NCBI RefSeq assembly: GCF_014204935.1
Contig: NZ_JACHMJ010000001.1
Span: forward strand, 2,046,001 to 2,110,000
From: Conyzicola lurida
GTDB taxonomy: Bacteria; Actinomycetota; Actinomycetes; Actinomycetales; Microbacteriaceae
Reading direction: 5' to 3'
Length of the DNA: 64,000 nt
A model generated the notes under the pieces. The model ran no database searches and was not told where the DNA came from. It saw only the letters and a list, made by a program, of their open reading frames with translations. The translations under genes and the position numbers were made by a program. This document shows, piece by piece, positions 61,422 through 64,000 of the stretch (its first letter is position 1; every line of letters begins with the position of its first letter).

Positions 61422-62033
61422 ATGACACAGCTGCGCTTCGACGGTTCCATCGCGGGCTTCGGCACCGCCTCCGGCACGCGCATCGTGGTCGGCATCTGGG
61501 CGGACTCGCCCCTCGGGCGCTTCGCCGACGTCATGATCGAGGATGCCGCGGGCACACGTCTCCTCATCGCCCCGAGTGACTCCGTGGCCGAGTTCGTCTC
61601 CACGACCTACGTATTCGACGAGGTCGTGGTCGCACCGGTCACCGTGACCCGGGTCGCGGAACGGATCAGTGTCGCGGCCGGCCCGCTCGCGGCATCCTTC
61701 GTCGTCGGCGGGGTCTCGCCGCTCGGCCGGTTGTTGCGGCTCGTGCCGCGGTCGATCGCGACCCGTCCCGGCTGGTTGCGGCTGATCGACCCGGTCGCGT
61801 CGTTGATCGTGCCCGGAGCGCGCACCGCGGGCTCGGCGGGCACGGGGCGGCGCGAGTTCTACGGCGTCACGTCTGCCCGGCGCATTTCGTCGATCGAGGC
61901 GCAACTGCGCGGGGTCGACCTCGGCGTACTCGCGCCGCTGACTCCGCCGGTGCGATTCGGCTTCGGCTCGGCGCCGGCCGACCCGAGCCTGGTGCGCGTG
62001 GTGACGACGATCGTCGACACCCCCGCGGGTTGA
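61422..62033 (+). CDS. Conserved hypothetical protein, beta-rich
   Basis: A 203-residue soluble protein. It opens MTQLRFDGSIAGFGTASGTR, then IVVGIWADSPLGRFADVMIE, AAGTRLLIAPSDSVAEFVSTTY and VTVTRVAERISVAAGPLAAS; later RREFYGVTSARRISSIEAQL and LAPLTPPVRFGFGSAPADPS. The pattern suggests a beta-barrel of unknown use. The stop codon is provided by a GCGGGTTGAGCCTGTCGAAA repeat. No family was recognised. Confidence 0.7.
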   Translation: MTQLRFDGSIAGFGTASGTRIVVGIWADSPLGRFADVMIEDAAGTRLLIAPSDSVAEFVSTTYVFDEVVVAPVTVTRVAERISVAAGPLAASFVVGGVSPLGRLLRLVPRSIATRPGWLRLIDPVASLIVPGARTAGSAGTGRREFYGVTSARRISSIEAQLRGVDLGVLAPLTPPVRFGFGSAPADPSLVRVVTTIVDTPAG

Positions 62034-62048
62034 GCCTGTCGAAACCCC
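62025..62048. repeat. TTTCGACAGGCTCAA-type repeat at a gene end
   Basis: GCGGGTTGAGCCTGTCGAAA followed by CCCC, the inverse orientation of the copies at 55820 and 55848. It contains the TGA stop (62031-62033) of the preceding gene. Confidence 0.65.
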
Positions 62049-62075
62049 TTCGCCGCGTGTCACCGCCGGGTGAAA

Positions 62076-62081
62076 TACTGT
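62076..62081 (+). promoter_or_regulatory. Leaderless -10 element of the UvrA-like gene
   Basis: TACTGT, CAGGC, then ATG at 62087 (5-base spacing, slightly short). Confidence 0.4.
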
Positions 62082-62086
62082 CAGGC

Positions 62087-64000
<1,914 letters not shown>

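Overview
The window reads as chromosomal DNA of a high-GC (roughly two-thirds G+C) actinobacterium, most likely a member of the Microbacteriaceae. Supporting signs are strong GC-ending codon bias, frequent GTG and TTG starts, actinobacterial families (SCO4848-type membrane protein, DUF2017, DUF3097, DUF6412, Rv2578c-type radical SAM protein, TIGR03086), leaderless TANNNT promoters placed 5-7 bases before ATG, and intergenic repeats of the TTTCGACAGGCTCAA type. There is no phage, insertion sequence, plasmid or CRISPR array. Genes are densely packed and many overlap by 1-4 bases.

Layout. 1-7.3 kb: a PPK2 kinase (cut by the edge), a small emfourin-like inhibitor, a LURP-one protein, tRNA-Arg, a MarR regulator with its MFS exporter, oligoribonuclease, tRNA-His with a strong terminator, ClpS, DUF2017, a minimal zincin and an EamA exporter. 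7.3-13.3 kb: a CGNR regulator, a rhodanese, and a thiamine uptake operon (thiB-thiP-thiQ plus an uncharacterised P-loop kinase) read leftward behind a TPP riboswitch. 13.3-18.2 kb: a repeat cluster, a zinc-ribbon/nuclease-like protein, and a GAF histidine kinase with its NarL-type response regulator. 18.3-24.6 kb: glgX-treY-treZ, which turns glycogen or maltodextrin into trehalose. 24.7-31 kb: YceI, a radical SAM gene with a LexA-type palindrome, a cluster of small Microbacteriaceae-type proteins with hairpin-rich leaders, an acyl-CoA ligase and a thioesterase. 31-43.7 kb: mostly small single-gene units (DUF3097, VanZ, GNAT, methyltransferase, TetR, FBP, phosphoesterase, VOC proteins, YidC2/DUF6412, DUF427). 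43.8-50 kb: glucose-6-phosphate dehydrogenase between two paralogous sugar/H+ symporters, then a Na+/H+ antiporter. 50-56.3 kb: a secreted ScyD-like propeller, an acyltransferase, a serine hydrolase and a DHA2 drug exporter. 56.4-64 kb: a maltose-type ABC importer behind a LacI-type operator, an AlkD-like repair protein and a UvrA-like ATPase running off the window.

The sugar genes fit together: importers bring in hexoses and maltodextrins, Zwf feeds the pentose phosphate route, and GlgX/TreY/TreZ divert alpha-glucans to trehalose. The features most worth a second look are not classical gene systems. They are (i) a dispersed 74-bp intergenic element with fixed internal spacing at four sites, (ii) a strongly over-represented 9-mer, GCGGCATCC, (iii) small-protein genes whose leaders carry hairpins next to or over the Shine-Dalgarno sequence, (iv) an uncharacterised kinase co-translated with the thiamine transporter, and (v) a zinc-ribbon/endonuclease-like protein. 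All functional statements come from reading the sequence and from family knowledge; no database search was run.
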